DNA from: JARRNE01 sp963824085
Lineage (GTDB): Bacteria > Pseudomonadota > Gammaproteobacteria > Chromatiales > Chromatiaceae
Length of the DNA: 64,000 nucleotides
Assembly (NCBI GenBank): GCA_963824085.1
Contig: CAWGNT010000002.1
Span: 7,172-71,171, forward strand
Direction of reading: 5' to 3'
The translations under genes were made by a program, and so were the position numbers. The notes below the pieces were generated by a model. It did not search any database. It saw nothing but the letters and a program-made list of their open reading frames with translations, and was not told the DNA's origin. Below, in pieces: positions 8,847-18,495 of this stretch. Positions within the stretch are counted from its first letter, which is position 1, and the number at the start of each line of letters is the position of its first letter.

Positions 8847-9592
8847 AGCTTGTAGCCCCGATGGATGGCGACGATCCCGCCGCTGAAATTGAAATACTGG
8901 CAGCGCTCGAAACCCGCCTGCTCCATCATTGCTCGTAGGGTTTCCTGATCCGGGTGCATCCGGATGGACTCCGCGAGGTAGCGATAGCTCTCAACGTCGC
9001 CGGCGACGAGCCGGCCGAGGGCGGGCAGGACCGAGAACGAGTAGAGGTCGTAGGCCTTCTGCAGGGGGCGACTGGTGGGGTGCGAGAACTCGAGGATGAC
9101 GGCACGTCCGGCAGGGCGAAGGACGCGGAACATCTCGTCGAGAGCCCGCTGCTTGTGGGTGACGTTGCGCAGCCCGAAGCCGATGGTCACGCAGTCGAAG
9201 TGGTCATCGGGGAAGGGAAGGGCCTCGGCGTTCAGCTGGGCGTAGTAGACGTTGCCCACCACTCCGGCGTCGACCAGCCGGTCGCGGCCGCGCGTAAGCA
9301 TGGCGGCATTGATGTCCGTGACTACTACCTCGCCCGCTGGGCCGACGATGCCCGCAAAGCGTTCGGCGAGATCGCCGGTACCAGAGGCCAAGTCGAGCAC
9401 CCGCTGACCGCCGTGCAGACCGGCAAGGGCCACTGCCTGGCGTTTCCACAGCCTGTGGACGCCCAGCGACATCAGGTCGTTCATGAGATCGTAGCGGGAG
9501 GCTACGGACTCGAACACCGCCCGCACGTGCTGCGCCTTCTCGCCAACCGGGACCTGTCTGTAACCGAAGTGGGTGGTCTTGTCGTCCTGCAT
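8843..9592 (-). CDS. ubiE: UbiE, demethylubiquinone/demethylmenaquinone C-methyltransferase
   Basis: The protein is a class I SAM methyltransferase of about 249 residues, with [19 protein letters not shown] near the start, the SAM-binding [15 protein letters not shown], and [20 protein letters not shown], all UbiE signatures. It methylates carbon 2 of the quinone ring. The ATG at 9592 is preceded by GGGAGGG at good distance; a TTG at 9607 would add five residues and is less likely. It is the first gene of the ubiE-ubiJ-ubiB unit. Confidence 0.97.
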   Translation of the reverse strand: MQDDKTTHFGYRQVPVGEKAQHVRAVFESVASRYDLMNDLMSLGVHRLWKRQAVALAGLHGGQRVLDLASGTGDLAERFAGIVGPAGEVVVTDINAAMLTRGRDRLVDAGVVGNVYYAQLNAEALPFPDDHFDCVTIGFGLRNVTHKQRALDEMFRVLRPAGRAVILEFSHPTSRPLQKAYDLYSFSVLPALGRLVAGDVESYRYLAESIRMHPDQETLRAMMEQAGFERCQYFNFSGGIVAIHRGYKL

Positions 9593-9654
9593 GCTGAGCC
9601 CTCCCAAACAGACCGCGATTCTACACTACGGGCATCGCCGACGCGTTGGCGCAG

Positions 9655-9745
9655 CGCGTAACGCGCAGGATGTGGTGAACGCAGTAAACCGCATCGATCG
9701 AGACACTTATCCGCGATCGATGCGGTTCGAGCCTTCATCGGATCT
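9655..9745. repeat. GGATGTGGTGA-type hairpin repeat, copy 1
   Basis: The sequence GCAGGATGTGGTGAACGCAGTAAACC leads into a perfect 14-bp stem, AACCGCATCGATCG (9687-9700) with CGATCGATGCGGTT (9714-9727). A second copy with the same head and the GATGCGG stem lies at 16448-16533. It sits between ubiE and the DUF971 gene and could also act as a transcript hairpin. Confidence 0.8.
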
Positions 9746-9803
9746 ACAGGGCTATCGAGAAGATCGCCCGGTCCCCCCCTTAGGGGAACGCTGCTCGCCG
9801 AGC

Positions 9804-10163
9804 TCACGAAGGCTTGCTGCGCTTCTGTCCAGCCTTCTCAAGCTCCGCTAGATACTCGGCCCAGTTGATCTCCTGGTGAACACCCAGGTTGTACAGGTAT
9901 TCCCAGGAGTAAATGCCGGTATTGTGCTCATCGTCGAAGTACAGGCAGATGGCGTAGTTACCCACGGGCTCTATCTTGTCGATGTTCACATCTTCCTTGC
10001 CAATCTGCAGCACCCGCTGACCCGGGCCGTGACCCTGGACCTCGGCGGACGGCGAGTAGACCCGCAAGTACTCGCACGGGAAGTTGAAGTGAGAGCCGTC
10101 GTCGAAGGTAATCTCCAGCACACGAGACTGGCGGTGCAGGTTGAGCTCGGTGGGTGTGGGCAT
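9804..10163 (-). CDS. DUF971 family protein
   Basis: The 119-residue protein has the DUF971 pattern: LEITFDDGSHFNFPCEYLRV, then VYSPSAEVQGHGPGQ, and near the end YDDEHNTG-like FDDEHNTGIYSWEYLYNLG. This fold is also the N-terminal domain of gamma-butyrobetaine hydroxylases. Stand-alone copies between hslU and ubiE are common in Gamma- and Betaproteobacteria, and their function is unknown; a link to iron-sulfur or metal handling has been suggested for related proteins. The ATG at 10163 is preceded by GGAG on the minus strand. Confidence 0.88.
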   Translation of the reverse strand: MPTPTELNLHRQSRVLEITFDDGSHFNFPCEYLRVYSPSAEVQGHGPGQRVLQIGKEDVNIDKIEPVGNYAICLYFDDEHNTGIYSWEYLYNLGVHQEINWAEYLAELEKAGQKRSKPS

Positions 10164-10211
10164 CGTTTTCTCCGGAAGGTGTCCTCGGGTTTGGGCCGAA
10201 GGACAGGGCGT

Positions 10212-10378
10212 TATACACGGCTCACATGGCGTTTTCGGTTTGCCGCCTTAGGGGTGGGGTTGCATCTGTCGGGGGTGTCGGCAGCAGGGAGGCTGTCGTC
10301 AACCTTACAGGGATGTATTCACGGCATCCCCCGACGGGTGGAGCCCGGCCCCTGAAAAAACCACATGGGAAAGGGGTA
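10212..10378 (+). repeat. Palindromic MITE-like repeat, copy in hslU-DUF971 gap
   Basis: The element starts TATACACGGCTCACATGG and ends AAAGGGGTAT. The core reads GGGATGTATTCACGGCATC, and the arms pair around TGTCGGGGGTGTCGG and CCCCCGACGGG. It fills nearly the whole gap between two co-directional genes and could attenuate read-through from hslU. Confidence 0.88.
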
Positions 10379-10419
10379 TGAATTACGATTAATTTGGCGT
10401 TGCTGCGTGGTAGCTCGCG

Positions 10420-11757
10420 CTAGAGGATGTAGCGGGACAGGTCTTCGTCCGCTGCCAGCTCCGAGAGGTTCTGGTCCACATAGGCGTCATTCACGGTTAC
10501 CGTCACGCGGTCGAGCTCGGTCGCCTTGTATGAGATGTCCTCCAACAAGCGCTCCAGGACGGTGTGAAGGCGCCGCGCGCCGATGTTCTCGGTGCGCTCG
10601 TTCACCTGCCAGGCGATCTCCGCGATGCGGCGGATGCCGTCCTCGGTAAACTCGAGGCCCACGCCCTCCGTCGCCAGGAGCGCCTTGTACTGATCCGTGA
10701 GGGACGCGTCAGGCTCGGTCAAAATACGCACGAAGTCTTCGGTGGTGAGTGCCCGCAGCTCCACCCGGATCGGCAGTCGCCCCTGAAGCTCGGGGATCAG
10801 ATCCGAGGGCTTGGCCAGGTGAAACGCGCCCGACGCGATGAAGAGGATGTGGTCGGTGCGTACCATGCCGTACTTGGTCGACACCGTGCTGCCCTCGACC
10901 AGCGGCAGGAGGTCGCGCTGAACGCCCTCGCGCGATACGTCAGCACCTCCGCCGCCGTGCTCGGAGCGCTTGGTGATCTTGTCCAGCTCGTCGAGGAACA
11001 CGATTCCGTTCTGCTCGGCGTTCGCGACGGCGCGCAGCTTTAGGTCCTCTTCATTGACTCGCTTGGCGGCCTCCTCGTCCTTGAGCACCTTGATGGCGTC
11101 TCGAATCTTGAGCTTGCGCCGTTTGGTCCGCCCCTGCCCCATGTTCTGAAACAGGCTTTGCAGCTGGCTGGTCATCTCTTCCATCCCGGGCGGGGCCATG
11201 ATCTCCACCCCGACGGGCGAGGCATTGACCTGGACCTCGATCTCCCGCTCGTCGAGCTCGCCCTGGCGGAGTTTCTCGCGAAACTTCTCGCGTGTCGCGG
11301 AGGAGGCCCCGCCCGCCTGACTTTCTTCCTCGAAGCTCGACGGGGGCGGCAGGAGCGCATCCAGGACGCGCTCCTCGGCAGCGGCTGCTGCCTGTCCGGC
11401 GTTCTTCGCCATCTCCTGCTCACGGGCCATCTTGACGGAGACGTCCACGAGGTCGCGGACGATCGATTCCACGTCGCGCCCGACGTAACCCACCTCGGTG
11501 AACTTGGTGGCCTCGATCTTGAGGAAAGGCGCGTCGGCGAGGCGCGCGAGCCGCCGCGCGATCTCGGTCTTGCCGACCCCGGTGGGACCGATCATGAGGA
11601 TATTCTTGGGAGTGATCTCTGAGCGCATCGGCTCTGGGATCTGGGCGCGGCGCCACCGGTTGCGAAGGGCCACAGCGACGGCCCGCTTGGCCTCGTGCTG
11701 GCCGATGATGTGCTTGTCGAGCTCGGCGACGATTCGTTGGGGGGTGATGTCCGACAT
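10420..11757 (-). CDS. hslU: HslU, ATPase subunit of HslVU protease
   Basis: The 445-residue AAA+ protein opens with [20 protein letters not shown] and has Walker [10 protein letters not shown], a GYVGRD pore loop, the long I-domain (about residues 110-240) and Walker [13 protein letters not shown]. It ends DLSRYIL; the extreme C-terminus docks into HslV. The ATG at 11757 matches family length, although the frame stays open upstream to 12000. HslU unfolds substrates and feeds them to HslV. The 172-bp gap to hslV is longer than usual for this pair and shows no gene. Confidence 0.98.
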   Translation of the reverse strand: MSDITPQRIVAELDKHIIGQHEAKRAVAVALRNRWRRAQIPEPMRSEITPKNILMIGPTGVGKTEIARRLARLADAPFLKIEATKFTEVGYVGRDVESIVRDLVDVSVKMAREQEMAKNAGQAAAAAEERVLDALLPPPSSFEEESQAGGASSATREKFREKLRQGELDEREIEVQVNASPVGVEIMAPPGMEEMTSQLQSLFQNMGQGRTKRRKLKIRDAIKVLKDEEAAKRVNEEDLKLRAVANAEQNGIVFLDELDKITKRSEHGGGGADVSREGVQRDLLPLVEGSTVSTKYGMVRTDHILFIASGAFHLAKPSDLIPELQGRLPIRVELRALTTEDFVRILTEPDASLTDQYKALLATEGVGLEFTEDGIRRIAEIAWQVNERTENIGARRLHTVLERLLEDISYKATELDRVTVTVNDAYVDQNLSELAADEDLSRYIL

Positions 11758-11929
11758 GTGACTTGGAATCCAGCTAGAGTCTCTTTTCGCCCGCGGCGCT
11801 ACCTTTACAACCCAACAACGTGCGGGACGATGTGGGTTTTCGCAAGTGCGCTTGCGTTCGGGACCGCGCGGGTTATCTCGCTTCGGAACGCTCCCCCTGG
11901 CCAGCGGGAGAAGCCCGCGGCGTTCTGAT

Positions 11930-12478
11930 CTAATCGGCTTCGGCCGCGAGCTCCTCCAGCACCAGGTTGTGATTGGTGTAGATACAGATGTCCGCGGCAA
12001 TGTGGAGAGCCCGCTCGACGATCTCGCGCGCGGCGAGCTCCGTGTTCTCGAGCAGAGCGCGCGCCGCCGCCTGCGCGAAGGAGCCGCCCGAGCCGATGGC
12101 CATCAAGTCGTACTCCGGCTCGATCACGTCCCCGGTCCCGGAAATGATGAGGGATGCATGCCCATCGGCGACGCACAAGAGGGCCTCGAGCCGCCGCAGC
12201 ATGCGGTCGGTGCGCCAGTCCTTGGCGAGCTCGACGGCGGAGCGGGTGAGGTTCCCCTGGTGCTTCTCGAGCTTACCCTCGAAGCGCTCGAAGAGGGTGA
12301 AGGCGTCCGCCGTCGCGCCCGCAAAGCCCGCCAAGACCCGGTCCTTGTAAAGGCGGCGCACCTTGCGGGCGTTCCCCTTCATTACCGTCTGCCCGAGAGA
12401 CACCTGCCCGTCTCCGCCGATGACGACCTGTCCGCCGCGGCGGACAGAGAGGATGGTAGTGCCGCGAAATGTCTCCAT
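11930..12478 (-). CDS. hslV: HslV, proteolytic subunit of HslVU protease
   Basis: This 182-residue protein begins [19 protein letters not shown]. Removal of the first residues exposes the N-terminal catalytic threonine of TTILSVRR, as in other HslV peptidases. [12 protein letters not shown] and [13 protein letters not shown] are further family signatures. HslV forms a double hexamer capped by HslU and degrades misfolded or regulatory proteins in the cytoplasm. Confidence 0.98.
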   Translation of the reverse strand: METFRGTTILSVRRGGQVVIGGDGQVSLGQTVMKGNARKVRRLYKDRVLAGFAGATADAFTLFERFEGKLEKHQGNLTRSAVELAKDWRTDRMLRRLEALLCVADGHASLIISGTGDVIEPEYDLMAIGSGGSFAQAAARALLENTELAAREIVERALHIAADICIYTNHNLVLEELAAEAD

Positions 12479-12511
12479 GGGTGCGTGCTCCAGCCCGGAT
12501 ATCGATCCTGC

Positions 12512-12539
12512 ATTCTACGCATGGGGTTTCGGTGAGCAA
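12512..12539 (-). promoter_or_regulatory. Candidate sigma-70 promoter of hslVU
   Basis: On the minus strand TTGCTC (12539-12534) is followed after 16 bp by TAGAAT (12517-12512), about 35 bp before the hslV start. Both boxes differ from consensus. No clear sigma-32 box was recognised. Confidence 0.35.
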
Positions 12540-12670
12540 AAACCAGGTGCCCAACACGTCCCGGACCGCCTCTTGTCTCGCCCGCTTCGGTTCCGTTCCT
12601 CCTTGCAGGTGCCATCGACCAGGCATAACATCTAAACGTGTGATGCCAGTGGCGCGATAGGCGAAAGAGG

Positions 12671-12907
12671 ATGCACTTCAATATCTATGTGAACGACGAT
12701 GTAGGTAAGCGCTTGAGCGAGTTGGCTCGGCAGTCGGGCAAGACCCGCAACGCTGTGATCCGCGAGGCGATCGAGCTCTGGATCGTTCGTAACCGGTGTT
12801 CCGGTTGGCCAGCGGCAGTGCTCGAATTCGAGGGTGTGCCGGACGCTCCGTATTTCGAGGCCTACCGTGACGAGCTGGGCCAGCCCTCCGTTGACCCGCT
12901 GTCGTGA
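12671..12907 (+). CDS. Ribbon-helix-helix antitoxin of a VapBC-type module
   Basis: The 78-residue protein starts MHFNIYVNDDVGKRLSELA, continues with RNAVIREAIELWI, and has the beta-strand/helix/helix pattern of CopG/RHH DNA-binding proteins. The remaining third is probably the toxin-binding tail. Its stop codon shares GTGA with the start of the PIN-domain gene. RHH antitoxins repress their own operon, often together with the toxin. The pair is on the plus strand while the genes on either side are on the minus strand, so it looks like an inserted cassette. Confidence 0.85.
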   Translation: MHFNIYVNDDVGKRLSELARQSGKTRNAVIREAIELWIVRNRCSGWPAAVLEFEGVPDAPYFEAYRDELGQPSVDPLS

Positions 12908-13305
12908 TTTACCTGCTCGACACTTGCATCCTAAGCTTGTTCGCGCGAGGCAACCCGGCTGTGCTCGGGCACATCAAGGCCAGCAATCCCGATGACATCG
13001 CCGTGTCGAGTGTCACCCTGATGGAGATCGAATATGGCCTTGCCCTGAATCCGGGCCGCGCTCAGAAGCTGAGGCCGATCCTGGACGCGTTTTTCTCATC
13101 GGTCCACCTCCTCACTTACGCGCGCGAAGACGCGAAAGCAACCGCTGCCGTGCGAGCCACACTGCGCGCCACCGGGACCCCCATCGGCCCTTACGACATT
13201 ATGCTCGCAGGCTGTGGCTTGGCGCGGGGGCTGACCTTCGTCACCGCAAATACGCGCGAGTTTTCTCGAGTAAGCGGTCTGGCTCTGGAGGATTGGTCCA
13301 GCTGA
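12904..13305 (+). CDS. vapC: VapC-like PIN-domain ribonuclease toxin
   Basis: The 133-residue protein has the PIN arrangement: IYLLDTCILSLF with the first acidic residue, SSVTLMEIEYGL with the conserved glutamate, and IGPYDIMLAGCGLARGLTFVTANTREF with the later acidic residues. VapC toxins cleave tRNA or rRNA and are neutralised by the upstream antitoxin. The start is GTG at 12904, overlapping the antitoxin stop codon. Confidence 0.9.
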   Translation: MIYLLDTCILSLFARGNPAVLGHIKASNPDDIAVSSVTLMEIEYGLALNPGRAQKLRPILDAFFSSVHLLTYAREDAKATAAVRATLRATGTPIGPYDIMLAGCGLARGLTFVTANTREFSRVSGLALEDWSS

Positions 13306-13346
13306 TGCGTCCGACCAGCTCTCCCGGTCCGTTCCGCCGGCCTACG

Positions 13347-14252
13347 TCACGATTTCTTTTTCGCCCGCGGATGGGTCTTGTCATAGACCTGGGCGAGGTG
13401 CTGGAAATCCAGGTGCGTATAGATCTGGGTGGTGGAGATGTCTGAGTGGCCAAGCAGCTCCTGAACGGCACGAAGGTCCCCCGAGGACTCCAGGAGGTGG
13501 CTCGCGAAGGAGTGTCGCAGCAGATGGGGGTGGATGCTGCGGTTGGCGCCCTGCTTTGAGGCCCAGTGTTGTAGGCGCTGCTGCACGGTCCTGGGGTGGA
13601 TGCGGATGCCGCGGCTGCTGACAAAGAGGGCGCGCTCCTCCGCCGTCGCGTAGCCCCCTCGAACCTCCAGCCAGCGGCGTATGGCCTCCAAAGCCTTTGC
13701 GCCGACGGGCACGCGACGAGTCTTGGCCCCCTTGCCGATGACCTCCAGGGTGGCGTCCTGCACGTCGATGTCGCCCAGGTTCACCGAGACGAGCTCCGCG
13801 AGCCGCAGCCCGGAGGAGTAGAAGAGCTCGATCATGGCCGTATCTCGCAAGGTGAGCGGGTCATCGGCGGGACGGTTCAGCAGGGCGCTTAGGTGATCCG
13901 CGTCCAGCGTGGCGGGCAGCCTGCGGGCGGCCTTCGGTGCACGCACACCCTGGGCGGGGTTGTGGCCGATTACGCCCTCCCGGATCAGATAACGGTAGAG
14001 GCTGCGCAGCGCGGAGAGCTCCCGCTGGAGCGTCTTGCCGGACACCCCTCTACGGTGGCGCCAGGCGACGTACTGGCGCACGGTCGGCTGGTCCAGCTGG
14101 ACCCACGACCTAATGCCGCCGCCCTCCAGCCAATCGCGGATACGTGCCAGGTCGCGCTGATAGCTGGCGAGCGTGAGGACCGAAAGGCGCCGCTCATGGG
14201 CTAGGTGGTGGAGAAATGCCTCCAGCAGCTCGCTGGCCGTGGACTCAGGCAT
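13347..14252 (-). CDS. xerC: XerC tyrosine recombinase
   Basis: From the ATG at 14252 the protein has 301 residues. The N-terminal SAM-like domain begins LLEAFLHHLAHERRLSVLTL. The catalytic domain has the first arginine in FYSSGLRLAELVSV, HLLRHSFASHLLESSGDLR with the HxxR pair, LLGHSDISTTQIYTHLDF with the last histidine and the nucleophilic tyrosine. XerC acts with XerD at the dif site to resolve chromosome dimers. The start overlaps the DUF484 gene by 8 bp, which supports it over the longer frame up to 14501. Confidence 0.96.
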   Translation of the reverse strand: MPESTASELLEAFLHHLAHERRLSVLTLASYQRDLARIRDWLEGGGIRSWVQLDQPTVRQYVAWRHRRGVSGKTLQRELSALRSLYRYLIREGVIGHNPAQGVRAPKAARRLPATLDADHLSALLNRPADDPLTLRDTAMIELFYSSGLRLAELVSVNLGDIDVQDATLEVIGKGAKTRRVPVGAKALEAIRRWLEVRGGYATAEERALFVSSRGIRIHPRTVQQRLQHWASKQGANRSIHPHLLRHSFASHLLESSGDLRAVQELLGHSDISTTQIYTHLDFQHLAQVYDKTHPRAKKKS

Positions 14253-14934
14253 CACCCTCGCCGAGGGCCTCGAGCTTCTGGCTGACGATCTCGCCCAGGC
14301 GGTCGAGGAGATCCGTTCCCATCTCGGGGCGGAAACGCTCGGCATCCGCGCTGCCGATGGCAAGCACCCCCGAGGTGCCGTTTGCGCGAATCGGAATGAG
14401 CGTGGCGGACTGGACGGCTTCCCCTTGTATGCCGAAAAGGATGGCGTTTCGCTCCGCGTCCAGCGGGCCGCACAGGGCGTGCTTGCGGCCCAGGAATTCA
14501 CGGAAGGCGGCGACCATCGGGTCCGTTTCAGCGTCGTCCTCCGTCACCTGGAACAGCTTGAGGGTTACGGCTTCGGCCTTGAATTCCTTGCGCAGGGCGT
14601 CGCCAAGAACGCCCGATACTTGGTCCAGGTTGGTCGCTTTGATGAGCTGGAGGACCAGCCCATGCAGTCGGCTGGAGAGGCTCTCGTATTCCCGCGCCCG
14701 GGCGATTAGGTGCGCGAGACGCCGCCGCTCGGTCTCGAGCTGGGTTCGCAGCACGGAGACCTGGTGCTCGATGAGGGAGATGGCGCTGCCGGCGCCGTGC
14801 GGGACGCGCAGACGCGCGACCAGGTCTGGATGCTGCTCGAAGAACTCCGGATGGGACTCCAGATAGGCGACGACCGGCTCCCCCCCAATCGCATCCTCAG
14901 GGTTGGGCTTTTCTTCCGCCTGTTGCGTGCTCAT
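14245..14934 (-). CDS. DUF484 family protein (GAF-like fold)
   Basis: The 229-residue protein has the DUF484 N-terminal motif [20 protein letters not shown], a coiled-coil stretch ([20 protein letters not shown]) and a GAF-like C-terminal half. It lies between dapF and xerC, its usual place in Gammaproteobacteria. Its biochemical role is not known. The ATG at 14934 overlaps the dapF stop (ATGA), and the gene in turn overlaps xerC, so dapF-DUF484-xerC is one coupled transcription unit. Confidence 0.92.
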   Translation of the reverse strand: MSTQQAEEKPNPEDAIGGEPVVAYLESHPEFFEQHPDLVARLRVPHGAGSAISLIEHQVSVLRTQLETERRRLAHLIARAREYESLSSRLHGLVLQLIKATNLDQVSGVLGDALRKEFKAEAVTLKLFQVTEDDAETDPMVAAFREFLGRKHALCGPLDAERNAILFGIQGEAVQSATLIPIRANGTSGVLAIGSADAERFRPEMGTDLLDRLGEIVSQKLEALGEGDA

Positions 14935-15761
14935 AGCTCGATTTCCCCATCGAAGACGGTCACTGCGGGGCCCGTCATCCAAACGGGTCCGGGCTCGCCG
15001 CGCCACTCTATCATAAGATCCCCGCCCGGCAGATTGACCCAGACCCGGTCCGAGAGCAGTCCCCAACGTTTACCCACCACCACTGCGGCGCACGCACCGG
15101 TTCCGCAGGCCAAGGTCTCGCCGGCCCCGCGTTCGTAGACCCTCAAGCGAATGCGATTCCGATCGAGCACTTGCATGAAGCCTGCGTTCACCCGCTGGGG
15201 AAAGCGTGTGTGGTGCTCGATCATCGTGCCCAGAGCCGTCACGGGCGCCGATTCAACGTCGTCCACCAGCAGCACCGCGTGGGGATTACCCATCGATACC
15301 GCGCCGATGTTGAGCTGCCGGCCGTCGACGTCCAGCTCGTAGCGATCTGCGGCCGCATCCGCAACAAAGGGGATTCTTGTCGGCTCGAAGGTCGGCGCGC
15401 CCATGTTCACCCGCACCTGGCCATTCGGCTCCACGTAGAGGCGGATCGCTCCGCCCTTGGTACCTACGGGAATGTCGGTCTTGTCGGTGAGGCCTTGTTC
15501 CCGCACGAACAGAGCGAAGCATCGGGCACCGTTGCCGCATTGCTCGACCTCGGAGCCGTCGGCGTTGAAGATGCGGTAATAGAAGTCCGTGTCCGAGTCG
15601 TGGGGAGGCTCCACCAAGAGGATCTGGTCGCAGCCGATACCGAAACGGCGATCGGCGAGTGCCCGGCATTGCTCCGACGTTACCTGCAGGTGCTGGCGGA
15701 CCGCATCGAAGACGACGAAATCATTTCCCAGTCCATGCATCTTGGTGAAGCGGAGCTTCAT
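14931..15761 (-). CDS. dapF: DapF, diaminopimelate epimerase
   Basis: The 276-residue enzyme begins [19 protein letters not shown]. It carries both active-site cysteines, in [13 protein letters not shown] and [15 protein letters not shown], that abstract and donate the proton when LL-diaminopimelate is converted to the meso form. This feeds both lysine and peptidoglycan synthesis. It is the first gene of the dapF-DUF484-xerC unit. Confidence 0.98.
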   Translation of the reverse strand: MKLRFTKMHGLGNDFVVFDAVRQHLQVTSEQCRALADRRFGIGCDQILLVEPPHDSDTDFYYRIFNADGSEVEQCGNGARCFALFVREQGLTDKTDIPVGTKGGAIRLYVEPNGQVRVNMGAPTFEPTRIPFVADAAADRYELDVDGRQLNIGAVSMGNPHAVLLVDDVESAPVTALGTMIEHHTRFPQRVNAGFMQVLDRNRIRLRVYERGAGETLACGTGACAAVVVGKRWGLLSDRVWVNLPGGDLMIEWRGEPGPVWMTGPAVTVFDGEIEL

Positions 15762-15826
15762 TGCCAGCCTCTAGACACCGTTACACACAGCCCTCGTGCC
15801 CAAGCACCGCGTCCCCCCCCGGAGGC

Positions 15827-15845
15827 GCCCAAGCGGAGCTTGGGC
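15827..15845. repeat. CCCAAGC/GCTTGGG short hairpin, copy 1
   Basis: GCCCAAGC, a GGA loop and GCTTGGGC form an 8-bp perfect stem. Variants with the same core occur at 25517-25539 and 28277-28302. It lies in the 186-bp gap between archease and dapF genes, where no gene is supported. Confidence 0.65.
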
Positions 15846-15947
15846 ACCAGGATGATCGGGAGCAGGGCTGGGCGCCAGGATCAGTAGACCTGCGCCGCTG
15901 CGAACACGAGCCATTGCCGCCCGCACTCCCGCCTGTCGAGGGCCGCG

Positions 15948-16394
15948 CTACACATCCACCACGCATCTGGCAGTCCAGGTGCCATCATCGTCCTGCATCA
16001 CAAGGAGCTGGGTGTAGGTCGCTCCCTTCACCTCGACGGCCGGCCGATGGCGCACGATATCGACGGGCTCGCCCCAGGCCGTGCCCTGCAGACGCCCGTC
16101 CTCGATGGCAACGGCGAAGCGACCGAACAGCATGCGGCGGGTGGCCATCTCGTAGATCAGGGCATTGAGCCAGTCGGCCAGAAGTAGCTCCAGGTCGGGA
16201 GCCTCGCACGCGACCGCGGCCGCTTCCCGCGCCCGTACCTCGGCGGGGTCTGTGATGACCGCGGTTAGGGCCAGGGCCGCCTCTTCGAACGCGGCGGCCG
16301 GTGTCGGCCCCCGGCCCTCGACCCCGATATCCGCACCGTGCGCGAAGTGATCCCAGCCTGCGCCCTCCAGGTGCTCTCGGGCGGAAGTCGGCAT
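15948..16394 (-). CDS. Archease family protein
   Basis: The 148-residue protein shows [16 protein letters not shown] near the start, then [16 protein letters not shown] and the C-terminal CVVDV strand, all typical of archease. Archease activates the RNA ligase RtcB by helping its GTP-dependent guanylylation. No rtcB gene is in the window, so the partner must be elsewhere or the protein has another role. It stands alone between hemD and dapF, on the same strand. Confidence 0.87.
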   Translation of the reverse strand: MPTSAREHLEGAGWDHFAHGADIGVEGRGPTPAAAFEEAALALTAVITDPAEVRAREAAAVACEAPDLELLLADWLNALIYEMATRRMLFGRFAVAIEDGRLQGTAWGEPVDIVRHRPAVEVKGATYTQLLVMQDDDGTWTARCVVDV

Positions 16395-16447
16395 TCTCCT
16401 TCCCTCATCGTGGTGCCCGGTGGTGCGTAATCCGCCTCGATACGCTG

Positions 16448-16533
16448 GCTCGTAGCTCGTAGGATGTGGTGAGCGAAGCGAACCGCATCTTTCGCGATTG
16501 ATGCGGCTCGTACCTCACCGCGTCCTACGATCC
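16448..16533. repeat. GGATGTGGTGA-type hairpin repeat, copy 2
   Basis: The head GTAGGATGTGGTGAGCG matches the copy at 9655. It is followed by GAACCGCATC, a short loop and GATGCGGCTC, and ends CGTCCTAC, which pairs with the opening GTAGGA. It lies between the archease and hemD genes. Confidence 0.8.
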
Positions 16534-16600
16534 CGGATGCTTGCCTCGCAGATCGGGCTCGAGTCGGGAGCCACAGGGTCCGGCGGCGCATCATGGCACG

Positions 16601-17362
16601 TCAGTTGATACGGCAGAGTGCGGCGAGCATGGCCTCATCGGCAGCGTTTTCGGCCACCTCGACGCGGGTGAATCCAAGCAGGCCCGCGGTCTGCGCTGTA
16701 CGTTCACTGACGACCACCAAGGGCGTCGCGAGCAGGAGCTCGCGGCCCTGCTCGCCGACCAGCTCGCAGAGATTCAGCAGGATCTCGTCACTGGTCGCCG
16801 TGACCAGGTGCACCTCCCGCCGCCAGCGACTGATGAGGTGCGCTGCGTCCACCCCCGCCGGCAGGGTGCGTCGGTAGACCTCCGCATAGGCGATCTGCGC
16901 GCCGCGCTGGGCCAGGGTGTCGCCCAATAGGGCGCGGCCGCCCTCGCCGCGCACGATCACCACCCGTTGACCCCTGAGGTCAGCCAGCTCGGGCAGCGCG
17001 AGCAGGGTCTCGCTGTCGAACCGCTGTCCAGGCACGAGGTCGGGCGCACGGCCCGAATTTGTCAAGGCCAGGGCGGTGGTACGGCCGATGGCCGCCAGCC
17101 GAGGGTGCTCGGGCAGTCGCCCTTGCGGGAGCAGAGGCAAGGCACGCTCGACGGCGTTTTGGCTGATGAAGATCATCAGGTCCCAGGCCTCGGCCAAAAG
17201 ACCGCGTGCGGCTTCCGGGTCCTGTGGTTGCTGGATCGCGACGGTAGGAAAGCAGATGGCTCGGCCGCCGGCTTCAGCGACCAACCGGCAGAGGCCCGCC
17301 GCCTGACCCGCCGGGCGCGTTACCAAGACCCCTTTGCCGCCGAGCTCGCAGGGTGCAGCCAT
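16601..17362 (-). CDS. hemD: HemD, uroporphyrinogen-III synthase
   Basis: The 253-residue protein has the weakly conserved two-lobe HemD pattern: GVLVTRPAGQAAGLCRLV at the start, MIFISQNAVERAL, and LVTATSDEILLNLCEL in the second lobe. It closes and inverts ring D of hydroxymethylbilane to give uroporphyrinogen III. It lies 6 bp after hemC, its substrate-producing partner. The hemX/hemY genes that often follow in Gammaproteobacteria are missing; a repeat follows instead. Confidence 0.93.
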   Translation of the reverse strand: MAAPCELGGKGVLVTRPAGQAAGLCRLVAEAGGRAICFPTVAIQQPQDPEAARGLLAEAWDLMIFISQNAVERALPLLPQGRLPEHPRLAAIGRTTALALTNSGRAPDLVPGQRFDSETLLALPELADLRGQRVVIVRGEGGRALLGDTLAQRGAQIAYAEVYRRTLPAGVDAAHLISRWRREVHLVTATSDEILLNLCELVGEQGRELLLATPLVVVSERTAQTAGLLGFTRVEVAENAADEAMLAALCRIN

Positions 17363-17368
17363 GACACA

Positions 17369-18292
17369 TCAGTGGTGGAGGGCTTGCAGGATCTCGCCGG
17401 CGCCTTGGCTGATGAGGTCTCCCGCCAGGGCGGTGCCGAGGGCCTGCGCCTGTGCGCGTGAACCTCGTCTGTCCCCGCGCAGGACCCGCCTTCCGTCCGG
17501 TGTGCCCACCAGCCCGCGCAGAAAGATGGTGTCGCCTTCCAGTACGGCGTGCCCGGCTATGGGTACCTGGCATCCGCCCATGAGCCGGTGGTTGATAGCC
17601 CGCTCGGCGAGTACGCGGTCCGCCGTTGCAGCGTGGTGGAGCGGCGCAACGAGGGCATTCACGCGCTCGTCGTCCGCTCGGCACTCGATCCCGATGGCGC
17701 CCTGACCGATGGCCGGAAGGCTCTCTTCCGGCGTCAACCGGTTGCGGATGCGTGCGTGGAAGTCGAGGCGCATCAGCCCGGCCGCGGCCAGGATAATGGC
17801 GTCGAACTCACCGGCATCCAGCTTGACGAGCCGGGTGTTTACGTTTCCGCGCAGGGGTTGAATGACCAGGTCCGGGCGCCGCTCGGCGAGCTGGCACTGC
17901 CGCCGCAGACTGGACGTGCCCACGCGCGCACCCTTCGGGAGCTCTCCGAGCGCCGCAAACTCGTTGGAGACGAGGGCATCGCGCGGGTCCTCACGCTTCA
18001 TGATCACCGGCAGGTGCAGTCCGGCTGGAAACTCCACGGGTACGTCCTTCATGGAGTGCACGGCGATGTCTGCTCGGCCTTCCAGCATTCCTTGCTCCAG
18101 CTCCTTCACGAAGAGTCCCTTGCCTCCGACCTTGGCGAGCGGCGCGTCGATGATCTTGTCGCCTTTCGTCGTCATGCCCACCAGCTCTACGATCAGTCCC
18201 TCGTGGATCCGCCGCAGGGCTGCGGCCACGTGCTCGGCCTGCCATAGCGCGAGGGGCGACTTGCGGGTAGCGATCCGGATCGTCTCAGGCAT
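17369..18292 (-). CDS. hemC: HemC, hydroxymethylbilane synthase
   Basis: The 307-residue enzyme begins [20 protein letters not shown] and contains the family patterns [24 protein letters not shown] and LRGNVNTRL. The cysteine of [12 protein letters not shown] holds the dipyrromethane cofactor. It polymerises four porphobilinogens into hydroxymethylbilane for haem, sirohaem and B12 synthesis. It is followed closely by hemD and preceded, after a 203-bp gap, by algR. Confidence 0.98.
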   Translation of the reverse strand: MPETIRIATRKSPLALWQAEHVAAALRRIHEGLIVELVGMTTKGDKIIDAPLAKVGGKGLFVKELEQGMLEGRADIAVHSMKDVPVEFPAGLHLPVIMKREDPRDALVSNEFAALGELPKGARVGTSSLRRQCQLAERRPDLVIQPLRGNVNTRLVKLDAGEFDAIILAAAGLMRLDFHARIRNRLTPEESLPAIGQGAIGIECRADDERVNALVAPLHHAATADRVLAERAINHRLMGGCQVPIAGHAVLEGDTIFLRGLVGTPDGRRVLRGDRRGSRAQAQALGTALAGDLISQGAGEILQALHH

Positions 18293-18495
18293 AGCACTCC
18301 ACCGGCAAAGGCGTGATGCTTAGGGATGTGGCGATGGGCGCCACCGTCAAGAACGAACGCGCGTCGTTCCGTGCGTCTCCCTCACGCCGGCCGTCTCTGG
18401 GACTAAGGGGGAGATACAGGTGTACGCTACGCACAAGGCTCATCGTAAGGCGATGCCCCGGGAGAGGCAAACGCGGTCCGCTTGGAGCTCTACTC

